Assembly: GCA_011032825.1 (NCBI GenBank)
Contig: JAADJZ010000035.1
Coordinates: 1-64,000, forward strand
DNA: 64,000 nt
Reading direction: 5' to 3'
Origin: Massariosphaeria phaeospora
Taxonomy: Eukaryota > Ascomycota > Dothideomycetes > Pleosporales
Shown here: positions 11,410 to 23,000 of the stretch, piece by piece
Layout: each line of letters starts with the position of its first letter
Position numbering within the stretch: the stretch's first letter is position 1
Translations under genes and position numbers: made by a program
Notes under the pieces: model-generated
What the model was told of the DNA's origin: nothing
Seen by the model: only the letters and a program-made list of their open reading frames with translations
Database searches by the model: none

Positions 11410-12620
11410 GTTTAACTTGTTTAAAGCTGTTCTAGTAGTGCTAGCTATGCAACGTAATGTAAATTAACAGAACACTGCTCGCTAGCTATGCAACGTTTTG
11501 TAAATTAAAAAAACACTGCCTGCGCATTCTAACGCTGTCGTTGCTTTATTGTATTTTACTTATAAAAGAACCTACGTTAGATAATTAATAGCAACTGCTT
11601 TAGCTTGTTTGAAGCTGTTTTGGTAGTGCCAACTGTCTAAGGTTTTGTAACGTGAGAGAACACTACCTGCGCTTTTTAACGCCGTCGTTGCTTCTATTGG
11701 ATCTCACTTATAAGAGAACCTACGTTAGATAATCAATAGCAAACTAATTTAGCTTGTTTGAAGCTGTTTCGGTGGTGCCAACTGCCTAAGGTTTGGTAAC
11801 GTAAGAGAACACTACCCGCGCTTTCCAACGCTGTCGTCGGATTTATTAGATCTCACTTATAGAAGAACCTACGTTAGATAATCAATAGCAAACTAATTTA
11901 GCTTGTTTGAAGCTGTTCCGGTGGTGCCAACTGCTTAAGGTTTGGTAACATAAGAGAACACTACCCGCGCTTTCTAACGCCGTTGTTGGATTTATTGGAT
12001 CTTACTTATAGGAGAACCTACGTTAGATAATTAATAGCGACTGCTTTAGCTTGTTTGAAGCTGTTCTAGTAGTGCCAACTGCCTAAGGTTTGGTAACGTA
12101 AGAGAACACTACCCGCGCTTTCTAACGCTGTTGTCGGATTTATTAGATCTCACTTATAAGAGAACCTACGTTAGATAATCAATAGCAAACTAATTTAGCT
12201 TGTTTGAAGCTGTTTCGGTGGTGCTAACTGCCTAAGGTTTGGTAACATAAGAGAACACTACCCGCGCTTTCTAACGCTGTTGTTGGATTTATTAGATCTC
12301 ACTTATAGGAGAACCTACGTTAGATAATTAATAGCAACTGCTTTAGCTTGTTTGAAGCTGTTTCGGTAGTGCTAACTGCCTAAGGTTTGGTAACGTAAGA
12401 GAACACTACCTGCGCTTTTCAACGCTGTCGTTGCTTTCGTTAGATCTCGCTTATAGAAAAAAATACGTTAGATAATAAATAGCGACTGCTTTAGCTTGTT
12501 TGAAGATGTTCTAGTAGTGCCAACTGTCTAAGGTTTTGTAACGTGATATAACACTGCCTGCGCTTTCTAACGTTGTCGTTGCTTTTGTTAGATTTCCTAT
12601 ACTTGCCAAAGTAAGCTCTT
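11410..12620 (+). repeat. Tandem satellite array, 148-149 bp monomer
   Basis: The word AGCTTGTTTGAAG recurs at 11,602, 11,751, 11,900, 12,048, 12,197, 12,345 and 12,493, giving spacings of 149, 149, 148, 149, 148 and 148 bp. A more degenerate copy precedes them near 11,412. Each monomer also contains GTAACGTAAGAGAACACTACC-like and AACCTACGTTAGATAAT words. Two subtypes are visible, with CTGCTTT or CTAATTT before the shared word. The array abuts the 3' end of helicase copy 2, a usual place for telomere-associated satellites. Confidence 0.92.
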
Positions 12621-12679
12621 TAGCTTTTAGTGCTAAGCGTCTTTTTCTTTGTAAGATACAAGCGTTACTTGTTTATTAC

Positions 12680-15600
12680 TACGCCTACTATGCCTGCAGT
12701 GCGCTAGATTGCTCTACCTACTTAGCTAACAACCGCGTTACCCAACAGAACTTCTTTACTAACTAATTGCTCTCTACTGTCTCAAGTGCGCGCTTTTTCT
12801 TTAGATACTCAACAACGCTTCTTCTTGGTCTTGCGCTGTTAACGCCTATTGCCTCTAATCGCGCATGCTACTGCGACCTAATCTCGCAATACCTCAACGC
12901 TATGCCTATTAAGCTACCTATTAACACGCTTTTGTACTAGCAATTGCTCTCCTTGTCGCGCTCGTACCTCCCGCGGCTGTTGCTCTTTTACCGATAGCAT
13001 ATCTCCTACGGCACCCCGCACCAAAAACACCTAAAATAATTTTCAAACTTAATCTCTTCCTCTATTGCCGTAATACTCTTGTTGACCTGTGTGCTCTTCG
13101 CCCGCTTACATTGCCGCACGTCGTAGTTGCTGTGCCTGTTACCTGCTGCTTCGCATATCCCGCACCAGCTCGCCTACTGCGCCAACTGCCTGCGCAGCTA
13201 CTTAACGTTCCCAAACTCGTGCTGTTGCTGCTAGATCAACGTTTAGTGTAGGCCTTGTCGCTTTCGCTGCTGCTGCTCAAACGTTCTCCGCCTTTTCTCT
13301 CTCTCGTTCTCTCTTTCGCTCTCGCCTACGCTTTCTTCCGCCTCTATCTCCTCAACCTCGCTAGGATCCTCGCTGTTCTCTTCTCTGCCCTTATTTGTTC
13401 GCTTCTTTGCCTTTTCTCTTTGACAAACGTTACACTTCTCTTCTTTTTCTTTGCATCTTACCCGCTCTGCCTCTCGCTAGTCTAGATATCTGTTCAACAC
13501 TACTCTTCGGCACTGTACGCTGCTGCTTTCTTCTATGTACGATTGTACCAACGCCTGCTCTGCCTCGCCCTGCGCGTTAGTAGCCGCTCGTTGATCGCCT
13601 TTCTGTACGATCGTGATCGCCTCGCTTAGCAATTTGTTTCGCCTAGCTCTACCGCTCTCCTGCGCGTACTCTAACACGCTAAACGGCTAGTTAATGTAGA
13701 CAATGCACCGGATGTCAGGCACGTCGACGCTTGTGCCTAATGCGCTAGTAGCAACAATAATGCGCTGTCGGCTAGCTATAAACTCTTCTAACATGCCCGC
13801 CTTGCTGACTGCGTGGTAGTAATACGCCTAGCATCCAAGCTTAGCCGCTAACGCTTTAACCTTAGGCACTAAGTTGCTGTACACAATAATCTTGCTTGTT
13901 TTATACTTGCGCAGCTTCTGCCTTACAGCTCTTAACACTATAGCTTCTGCTTCCTGCCTCTTCGCCTCCTTGCCTAGCTTGACTATGCGATACGCTATGT
14001 TGGTCCGCGCTGTCAGCGCTCTAAACATCTTCACCTAATCTCGTTCAAGATGCATTCGCTAGAATAACTCGTTTTTTTTACTTAGCGGCAACGTTGCTGT
14101 CAACATAACTATCTGCGTCTTTGCGGCTACTAGCCTGCCTAGCTGCTGCATCTGCTTGCGGAACGTGTACTGCCGATTCAACACGATATAGCACTCGTTG
14201 ATAACGATCCGATCTAGCTGCCGCGTTGCTTGAAGCCGGTTCAAAAACGTGGTAAACGCCTTTTCTACTGCTAACTTAGGCGTTACTAACACTACAGCGG
14301 CGGCGTTGAGCGGGTAGCAGCTCTCCTACTCTACACACGATATCTCTAGCTTCTAGCATCGCCGCTTCATATCGCTGCGTAACGTAATCAACGGCACGAC
14401 AACGACAGTAGTGCCGCCTTGCTCTGCAAACGCTAGCAACATAAACAACAAGCTCTTGCTTCCGCTAGTAAGCATTACGGCTACGACAAAGCTCTCGCCT
14501 GCTATAATAGCGTTAATGGCCTCTTTCTGCACGCCACGGAACTCGGCCTCGTTGCTTATCATCCGCTTAAGCTGCTTGCTGCTGTCCATCTTCCTTAGCT
14601 GCTGCTATCGATCGATCCTTGCCTCGTCCGCTTCGCTCTCAAACGGCGCTCGCTTCTGCTTCCTGCTCTTTTCGCTCTGGTCAACGTCTAGCTAGAAGCC
14701 CAAAAATCGATGCCAATTAGTGCTAGATGCCCGGAATTGCTGCCGCTTGTCAGCTACGGCGCTAGCCTGCTCTATGATTCCTCGCGCGTACACTAGCCTA
14801 GCGACGTGCAACGTATGGCCCGCTTGCTCGTTAGCAATAGACGCTTCTGCCGTGTCTTCGTTTCTCTCTTTTTTCTTCTCCTCTTCAGCCTGGAACGCAG
14901 TGGATCCACGCAAATATCACCAGCTGATGCCAATCGCTATCTCGCGGTACCTGGCAAACGTCCATTCCTGGCCTATAGCGATCCGGCTCTTGCGCTTCAA
15001 CGCCTTGCGAAGTCGATCTGTTGTCCACTTGCGGCCGCTGGGATCGGCTGGCCACATGTGGGACGACACCGCCTTCTTCTCCCACACCAACGCCTCGAGT
15101 CGCTGCTAGAATAGCAGCACTAACTACATGTACTACACTACCAGCTCGCCCACCTCGCGCGGCAAATACTGGTGGATAATCTTAACGTTGCTGCTGACGT
15201 TGTAGCCCTTGTGGTACCGCGTTACGAACACTACTATGCCGTCTTCGATGAATACGTTGCGGTAGCTGCCTTGCACTGTGTTGCTGTGCCGCACGCTCAA
15301 TATCTCTAGCCCTCGCGCTAGCTAGCCACCGCTAATATGCATCAATACCGCCAGCTTCTCGCGGAACTCGACTACCCGATCCATGTACCGCTCTACTGCC
15401 TGCCGGTCTACCCCTAACTGGCTTCCAGGCTTCATGAACTAGCTACGGATGCTAGCTTCCTGCTCTACCTGGTCAAACAGCTACCTCTCGCCGTCGACGG
15501 GCATCTGCGTGCGCTAGTCCCTCAAAAAGTTCTATCCTAGCTGCTCGTCGGTTAGGTTATCGCGCATGCTCTGCCATAGCACGGCGGGTATAGGCGTGGC

Positions 15601-17380
15601 CTTGCTAAACAACAGCTCCTCTGTTAACAGCCGCCGGCTTTCGCTCGCCAGCCCGTGGACTATGCCGCAGAACTGCGCTATGCTAAAGTGCAGCTTTTTG
15701 TACAGCAGCTTATCGCTAGTCTACTCTACATGCCCGCGCGACGTGGTGTTGTAATGGATCTTAAGCCCGTACGTCCGCAGATCTAGCATTCACTGCATCG
15801 GCCCGTGGCTGCCGCGCACTATGAACTGGTCCATTATGTGCTGCACTAGCTGCAAACATCTTCTCAGGCGGCAGCGTAGGCTGGCCCTGCTGTCGTACGC
15901 GCTGTCGTCGAAGTCGTCTGTCGCCTCGTTACTATTACTTTGCGGATCTGCCAGGTCCGCACCTGACAGCTCTAGCTCCTGCTGCACTACCATAAACCGT
16001 GCAGTCTTGATAACAGCTGACAATATCGGCAGATACTGCTCTGGCTCTTTCTAGCCTTTTTCTTTGACGCCTAGCACCGCTAGCGCGCACACCAACGGGC
16101 TGTCGTACTTTCGGCGGGTAATGCAGTGGTCAAGCAACGCGATACAAAACTCCAGGCATGCTTTCTAAAGCCTGTTCAATCTCTTTGGCCTGGCGCTCGC
16201 GGTGCCCTAATCGAGTGCTGCCTCTGTTGCCTAATCTGTCTCTATCTCATCGTCTATCTCCTCTTCTCTCTCCTCGTCTGTCTCTGCGGCTTCTGCTACT
16301 GCTGTTCTTGTTGCTTCGTAGACTAACGCCTCCCATGCCTCGCGCTGCCGTTGCCTAAACTAGTATTGCAGGCTCTTCCACGCGTGCTCCTTCTGTGTGC
16401 GCGCGAAAAACATCAACACCTGCTGCTATGGCCGCGTGTGCTTGACAATCGCCTCTTTGTCCATGTATGGCTGCAGCGGCTGGTACCGCGTCTAGTGCTT
16501 CTTGGTACGAATTGCCTCTAGCCGCACGAACACGCCGACGCGCTTAATCACTGACGCCTGGCTAAACCGCGTGAGCCTATCTATGGCCTCCCAGATCGCT
16601 GCTTCTACCGGCTCGGCCTCGTTGTCGCTCCTCTGATCTGGCTCGGCTACTGGCTCCTTGATACACGCCAGCAGATCCGCCCGCTCCATGCCTACTAGGT
16701 ACGGCAGCCACTGCGTCCGATCTACCCACGGGTTGACCTCGTCGCGCTCGCCCGCCTGGATGGTGCTAATCGCTCGCTTCTCGATTCTCTCTTACGCCTT
16801 GGCCATTGCCTCGCCCACACGCGTCCATGCTGCCTCGCCGTCGATAGGTATTACTCCTGGGTCGTCTTCGGGCGGCTGGACCTCGAAATACTGCGATCCT
16901 AGGCCTTGGATCAACAGCCGCTGGCAGTGTACGCGCCTGCAGCCCTCGTCGACGCGCAGCTGGATCTCTTTCTGCGCTGCTAGACTAAGATAGCCGCCTT
17001 TGCTTCCTACTAACCAATCGTGTAGCTGTCGCCAATGCTTCTTTATAACGTCTTAGCTTCGAAATACCTTGCTACAGCTAGCTGCGTCTAGCTAGCATAA
17101 CAGCCCGTCTAAGTATACTAGCAACTAGCTGATCGGCGCGACGACCTGGATTGGCACCTGAATCTCGCTAGCGTACTCTATTAGCCCTGGCCAGCTGCGC
17201 ACTCGCTCCGCTATTTCTTTAGCCTGCTTCTGCTTAACCTTGTGCGCGCGTTGCAGGTAACTCTTGATATAGCTAGGTAGCACGCTATGCCTGCATTCTT
17301 TGCATACAGCTATGCAGTACTCTGCTAGATGCTCAAAATGCTGAAACTCGATATCTGTCTCTGCTATAGCGTGGATAGGC
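12680..17380 (-). pseudogene. Telomere-linked RecQ-type helicase, RIP-degraded
   Basis: A long minus-strand gene relic. The N-terminal part (about 17,150-17,370) has a CKEC...H zinc-finger-like segment resembling the fungal DUF3505 region. The middle part is non-catalytic. Helicase motifs follow: a Walker A-like TSGSKS at 14,452-14,469 (intact TGGGKS), NECY at 14,188-14,199 (intact DECH), LTATLP of motif III, and QESGRARR of motif VI (about 13,639-13,662). A Cys-rich tail ends near 12,717. Many stops are TAG. Family members include S. pombe tlh1, Magnaporthe TLH and Ustilago UTAS genes, which lie next to telomeres. Mutated ATP-binding and DECH residues plus the stops rule out activity. Confidence 0.9.
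13182..13186 (+). other. Empty target site of the copia insertion
   Basis: CCAAC in helicase copy 2 is flanked by the sequences that, in copy 1, lie on either side of the copia element (left flank ending at 4,171, right flank starting at 9,590). It shows the ancestral uninterrupted state. Confidence 0.88.
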
Positions 17381-17750
17381 CTTAACAGACACAGGTTAAT
17401 AGATCTCGCAACGGGTGCAAGTTGCGCGTTGCAAGTTGCGCGTCGTGTAAATGCTGCTTATATTATCTACTAGCTACAGATCTATCTACTGTGCCTTTGC
17501 TGTACAAACGCGCTGCTTGCATAAGTTCTCCTTGCTGCGTTTGTTATTTGTGTTACAGTCGCGTGACGTCATACCTGCGTTTCTCTCTACTGCGTTGCTC
17601 TACTAAGCTCTGTAACTCTAACCCTAAGCACTACGACTACGTATACAATTTTAATGCAAATCTTAGCAACAGTGCAAGGCATTGCTATAAGTAACGAGTT
17701 CAAATTACAGCTTAATACGAGCGTAGGAACGTACCTCGACTAATACCCTG
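17381..17750. other. Upstream flank of helicase copy 2 with a short tandem repeat
   Basis: Contains two adjacent 14-bp units of GCAAGTTGCGCGT plus T or C (17,417-17,430 and 17,431-17,444), followed by AT-rich DNA. A TAACTCTAACCCTAAG telomere-like motif lies near 17,612-17,627. It would be the promoter side of the minus-strand helicase. No gene recognised. Confidence 0.5.
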
Positions 17751-17799
17751 AAGTTCAATCAACCCAAGGAGGGTGTGATAAGGTATACACGCGGATACG

Positions 17800-19275
17800 C
17801 GTAGATCTAGTCCCCAGCCAGCCCCGACTTAGGGCTGAGTCGAGGTCGCGCCCTGGGATAGAACATCGCACTACTATGAAACTCTTTGCGTTGTTGAAAG
17901 TCAAGGACCTTGCCTTTTGTCTTACGCGCTTTTTTGCTTTCAACTGTAGCGCGTAGGCCTTGATTTTTGTAGTTAAAAAGCTCATTCTGCACCTGCAGAG
18001 AATGCAGTGCGCGCTCCAACTTCTGCGACAACTTTGCCGCTACATCTAACACTGCAGCGTCAAATACTTTTCGAAGATCTCTCTAGCTACTGTTATCTCT
18101 CTTTGAATCCAAGCTAGAGTCGCTATCTTTACTAGAAGTGTAGTTGTTAAAGCGTTAGAGAATGACTTCTGCATTTATTAGAAAAATGCCTGTTGCTTCA
18201 AAGCTTTTGAGTATAGTTGCCTCTTTAAAGGAGGACCTCCAGGCAGCCTAGAACAACGGGAAAAAGTTGCCTTTTTTGAGTGCTAATAGGCCCTAGCTTT
18301 GGTAAATGAATTGTTCAAGTTCTTTAGAGTATAAATTTGAAAGAGGCGCAAACAACACTACATCTAGAAGTTAAAGACTATGCGTTGCATAAAGGGGGAA
18401 CACAGCAAGGAGAATCTTTTAGCTGTCGCAGAAATTAATAGGCCATCAAGGATGAGCAGGCGGTACCTTCGCCGCGCTTTCTTCTTTGTTGTACGCTCAA
18501 ACACCTGTTCAAGCCACGCCAAACCAAGGTTATTATTGCTCCATCCTGAGGCTGAGTGTTCGAAAAAGGCGTCGTGTTTACCGACTTGTACGTCCTGTAA
18601 CCAGGTGTTTTGAATGCCGCTCTTGCCCTCAAAAATTATGCCTGGCGGCAAACTTGACCCATCTGCGCACACGCAAGCCAGAACGGTAATCTATTCTTTT
18701 AAGCTATCTTGAAGCGCCTGCCTTGTTCTCTTTTGCTGCTAAAGTCTCTTACTAAACACGCGTTTTGAGCGCGCTGTAGTGCCGAGTAGGAAGCTTTTTT
18801 CATCCATATTGTACACATTCTCAGCCTCAACGTCGTACTCCCGCATCTTCCTATGGATAAGTTCAAAATACTTGCAGTATCTTGCCTTAGAGTCAGCCTT
18901 GTGGCGATTGCGATCGATTCCGGTAGTCTATTTGCTAGTAAGATGGGCAGAATTGCGGTCCAAAAAGCGTGTAACCTAGCGCTCAGAGACCTGAGTTTTG
19001 GCCACCTCAGAGGCCATATTTTTTATCATTGTCCGGGTTGGAGGTAGCCCACGCTCTGTTAAGCCTTGTAAATAAATTACAAGCTCATGCTCTTGTTGGG
19101 GGCTGAGGTGGGCGCGTTGTTGTGCTTCTCCTGCATTGGAGGACGTTTTGCCTTGATGGCGGCGCCACAATGTGGTTCTATTGACAGCGAACTGATTGGC
19201 TACTTTTCTATACGAAAAAGATGCGCCTTCTTCGCGAGATTCGATTGCCGCAATCGCATCCTCAATAGCTGTCAT
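17800..19275 (-). mobile_element. Fot1/pogo-like DNA transposon, transposase relic
   Basis: Minus strand from MTAIEDAIAAIES at 19,275. An HTH segment follows (SYRKVANQFAVNRTTLWRR), then a Tc5/CENP-B-type segment around LSPQQEHELVIYLQGL. The first catalytic Asp sits in NVYNMDEKSF (about 18,800). Then come CADGSSLPPGIIFEGKSG and the second Asp in LLILDG (frame 18,364-18,672). A C-terminal LERALHSLQVQNEL...FHSSAMFY tail ends near 17,815. Three TAG codons replace Trp or Gln, and the frame is disrupted after LDG, losing the normal GHGSH context. It is much less mutated than the left block. I could not identify terminal inverted repeats. Confidence 0.88.
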
Positions 19276-19788
19276 ATTGGTGGAGTTATCGCGTGTGGAA
19301 GTTTGGCGTAAGGTTGGTGTTGTGATGTTGGGGTGGCTCGTCGGCCGCCCTGGCTCATCGGCTGGCCAACCTCGGTACCGTAGGAGAACCACCTCAACAG
19401 TCAGCTCGATCACCGCAAACACCAGCAAGACGGCGACGGCGATGATTTCGATACCGTTGGCTACCAGCATTGCAAATAGCAGCGTCGAACAAGCATGGAC
19501 GCCGTTTTCGGCATTAGGGATACGTCGATAGAAGCCTTCAACGCCGCTCCGTGTGGTGTGACGAAAGTCAAAGTAGTCGATCACCTTCCACACGCAAAGG
19601 TTGAGGACTTTGGGATCGAACTCCTTCAGCATAAGGACGACAACGATAAACCGTACCAAACTACACAGAAACATCCGTGCCGCAATTTTATCCGTATTCG
19701 GGGGTAACGCGAACCACCCGTCAAACCAATTGGCTGCGTGGTAGTCAGTCATCGGCGGTTGGACTTGCGGAGGGTCTACCCGGTACAT
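19276..19788 (-). CDS. Open frame upstream of the transposase, possible host fragment
   Basis: 171 codons in the same frame as the transposase N-terminus, without stops, from an ATG at 19,788. It includes a hydrophobic stretch (LLFAMLVANGIEIIAVAVLLVFAVIEL, given here in parts: LLFAMLVANGIEI, then IAVAVLLVFAVIEL) that could span a membrane. A CAG/GTATGT sequence resembling a 5' splice site overlaps the ATG, so this may instead be intronic or exonic remains of a host gene interrupted by the transposon. I do not recognise the protein. Confidence 0.3.
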
Positions 19789-19849
19789 ACCTGATTGCGC
19801 TTTCTACACAACTCCATGCGCGAGTGATCAAGCTGAGCTTACATTGAGG

Positions 19850-20461
19850 TTATCGCGAGGTTCCGTGAGCCTCAGATACACGGGTTAGAGTGGGAAGCGG
19901 CTTCGTCTTGAGCCAAAACACTCTACTGTTTGACTTATAAGGCGTCTTGAACGGGTAGCCACAACCATGAAAGCTGACGCCAGTGCGGAACCAAATGATG
20001 GCGTCTTTGCAATCGATGTTCAGGTATGCTGACTGCGGTGTCGAACTCCCAGATACCCGAAAGATATCAATTAAGAGATGAGTAGACCGCGCTGCAAGTG
20101 GACTGTCTATCTCCCGGTAATAAGATCTGTACAGGATGTCAAAGCTGCGAGGTTCCTCGATGAGGCCCCATAGTGCTGCTCTCACATATTGCTGTCTTCG
20201 GTACTTGTCGCAATGTGAATCGGTTCAATCTATTCTGCGTTATTCTACTAAGGGTATTCGGGGCAGGTGTCGAAGCACCTTCCAAGGCACGCTGGAAGAA
20301 CTCGGGATGTTCAAGGAGAGCCACGGTCGCTCATTTGAGGCTGAAGAAGACAGAGAAGGGACGCAGCTCAGGGCCCACATTTGAGCCCATGTAAGTGCTG
20401 CGGAAAATGCCGCAGATAAAATGATAACTAGAACCCAGAACCCGAAAACGATATCGACCAA
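19850..20461 (-). pseudogene. Unrecognised minus-strand ORF cluster
   Basis: Three overlapping minus-strand frames follow one another: 20,240-20,461 with a hydrophobic segment FGFWVLVIILSAAFSAAL, 20,139-20,324, and 19,850-20,185 with FDILYRSYYREIDS. The succession of frames without obvious GT/AG introns suggests a membrane-protein gene broken by frameshifts, or unresolved exons. No family recognised. Confidence 0.25.
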
Positions 20462-22450
20462 GCCGAGATATGCAGCTGTCTAACCCAAAGAGGCAATGCT
20501 GAAGCCACGTTTGGAATCGGGACCTGTTGGATGGACTGTCGATAACTCTGGATGTAAGGTCGAATAATTGAAAAGGCCACTCTATACTATCAGAACCTTG
20601 TTGAGAATGGGCACCTCGTCCTAGGTCAGACCTGATTTTCTCGCCCGGATGCTACTGCCGGAGTGTCGTGATGGGTAAGATGCTGATAGCGGCGTTCGGG
20701 GATCGTTACCAATGAGCGGGCTGCAGCCTGGTCACTACGATGAATCGTTGGCCGAATATCAGAATCTGCGCGAGTCGACACCAGATTATCCCAGCTGGAT
20801 TCGGGCTGCTTGGTGAAACCTGGAGGGCCGTCCTGAGTTAACAGACGCAGGGAAAAGTAACAAACTGTTGCAGAAGAGCCGAGTGTATTCGACGGTTGGA
20901 CCCGCCTTCCGTTAGATACCGCCGACGTGAAGGAAAGGGAACGTGGCAACTAGTTTGGAGGCTGTGCGGCTGCGGCAACGATGTGGCAAATCTAGTATTC
21001 TGTGCCGAGAATGCTTGAATTGAGGGATTCGATTCTCATCAGCTGAATTATCTTGCTCAAGCAACTGCGCTCCGCTGTTTAGGCCGTTTGGCTAGTTTAA
21101 GGAAGGTGTGTTAGATGTTCTGCTGCGCGAGGATCAATGGGCCACAGACGCTTCGATGATATTACTGTAATGGAGAACAAGATTATGGCAGAAGCACAGG
21201 AAGTGTGAAAACGGAAGTAATTCGAACAAGCAGTCGCGATACCGAAATTGATTGTACTATAGTCTGAGGCCGTACTGTCCTCGGGGATCATGCTTCGTTA
21301 TGATTCCATACCGGTGAGGTCATCACCCTGATCGGTGCCGTCCACGTCGTGTAGGTCTTCGGCTCCTCATATGCTACAGATGAGCAATCTTTCCGGCGTC
21401 CAAGTCCATGGGAAACAGCTCATAACATCATACTATCGATGGCATGGAGATGTTGGCGCTTCGTTTCATTTGGTCCACAGCGACACATAAGGGAAGCCGC
21501 TTCCTGTTGGAAAACTTGGAGTGTCTCATGTCCGCAGTGCCCCGCGTAGCTTTCCATGGGTCTCGTCAACGATCCTTGCAGATATTGACCCTTGCCTCGT
21601 AGCATTTGTCCTAGGCTTCCTGCCATCATCGTGCCATAATCGTCGTTTGGCAGAGCGCAAGCTTCCGCTATACGACGAGCTCTCTGCAACATCGAAATTC
21701 TACCTAGAAATACAAGGACGGCGTTTCCACGGTGTGTCGTCTAGGGATGTCGATCAGAGACGAGGTTCAGCCGTTGCTGGTCTTGTGTAGGGAGTGGATC
21801 GATACGTGTGACTGCTTGACGGCAAAGGTTCGCTGCTCCAGGGCTGCCCCAATCGAGAGGAAGCCAGTTCTTCTTGGCGATGCCTGGCAGTACATTCATC
21901 AGTCATCGTCACGGCGCAGTCACGCCACCACGATGGACGCGCACCAATCCTCGGCCGTCAGACACCCTACTTGTGATGCATTTCTATTCAGCAACCTTCT
22001 TATCTGGCGTATATCGCTGAGCACCAGCCCGGTAATTGCTAGCACGCCAGCGTGTCCACATCTGCTGTCCCTGTCGCTTTTGTTCGCGCGACTCGCCATC
22101 CAGGGTGAACTTGCGTACCGAGGTATCCGAGGGGCCGTTTACGATCACGATGAGCGATGAGCGATGGATGCGGATGGGCGCATCTGGTCATCCGTCAACG
22201 GAAGCAGGTTCGTGGAGCGAGGCCCGAAATTGGGACGAAGACAGAGAGACAGTGGACATTCGGCCAATTTCCTGCAATCTATGTGAGTTTGAATAAGGTT
22301 GAACGGTCGGAGAACTTCGACCGCCGCGTTTACGCTGCCTACCCTCTACCGGCGTGCTGCAAGTACCATGAGAGATGCTTTATTTCACCGAACTGAGCGC
22401 CGCTCGTGTTATGGCTCGATCGACTTGCCAGCCAGCTGAGTTGGTCAACT
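20462..22450. other. Balanced-composition DNA without a supported gene
   Basis: Only short frames on both strands. The two most coding-like are on the minus strand: 20,626-20,949 (polar, Ser/Thr-rich) and 21,420-21,692 (LQRARRIAEACALPNDDYG). Neither has a family match or clear splice sites. One GAAGCCGCTTC palindrome lies at 21,493-21,503. Confidence 0.4.
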
Positions 22451-23000
22451 CTATCCAAATAGGCCGCGCAAGTCAATATAGGATGGAGTGGCACAGATGC
22501 GAAATTTTTGGGACTTCGCCTCAAGCCATCCCCGCCGATCAGACGCTGTATTCTTTACGCTTGAATAGATGATTCCACTGGGGCGCTCCGGAAGCACTTC
22601 CGTGCTAAGTCCTGCAGCACAGTTGGCCCGATCCCCTCGACCTCCACGCGCCAGAAAGATGCAGGCGCCCGAGCCGACGACGGCGAAACCGAACAATACA
22701 GTACTTACGCGTTGCTCCACCGCCGCCCTCGGCCTCTGTCACCCGCGGCGCGATGTCGGCCTCGCCACAATACTTTGGTCCAATACTACTGTTCGGTATG
22801 CCTACAAAAGCCTGATGAGGAAAGTCGTCACGGAGGGTATGGATTTCGCGAAGCAGCCCGCGTACCTCAGAGGCAAGTTATCCACCAACCTTGGTGCAAC
22901 CTTCCTCCTACCATCTGTTACCATTTGCGCCCCCGGGACGCGGACTGACTTTCTAATAGTTAGCGGTCTCTTCATACTACGGCTGTCTCCGCTCCGTCGG
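22451..23000 (-). pseudogene. Possible two-exon gene remnant, unknown
   Basis: The minus strand shows a coding-like exon (LLREIHTLRDDFPHQAFVG, then IPNSSIGPKYCGEADIAP) ending at a strong GTAAGT donor near 22,708. A CTTAG acceptor follows near 22,603, then a frame with TEVLPERPSGIIYSSV. Upstream the frame meets stops. A 268-codon plus-strand ORF (22,569-23,375) overlaps it and is the longest ORF here, but its composition is not clearly coding. I favour the minus strand weakly and recognise neither. Confidence 0.22.

Noticed and set aside
11410..12620. Regular spacing reminiscent of a CRISPR array
   Set aside because: The whole 148-149 bp monomer is repeated, with no unique spacers, and the setting is eukaryotic. 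It is a tandem satellite.
9663..13580. Leu/Ser-rich plus-strand ORFs at 9,663-9,857 and 13,255-13,580
   Set aside because: They are antisense shadows of the paralogous helicase C-terminal regions.
18380..18689. Several ORFs on both strands overlapping the transposase
   Set aside because: The minus frame with DDE-transposase motifs explains the region; the others are shadows.
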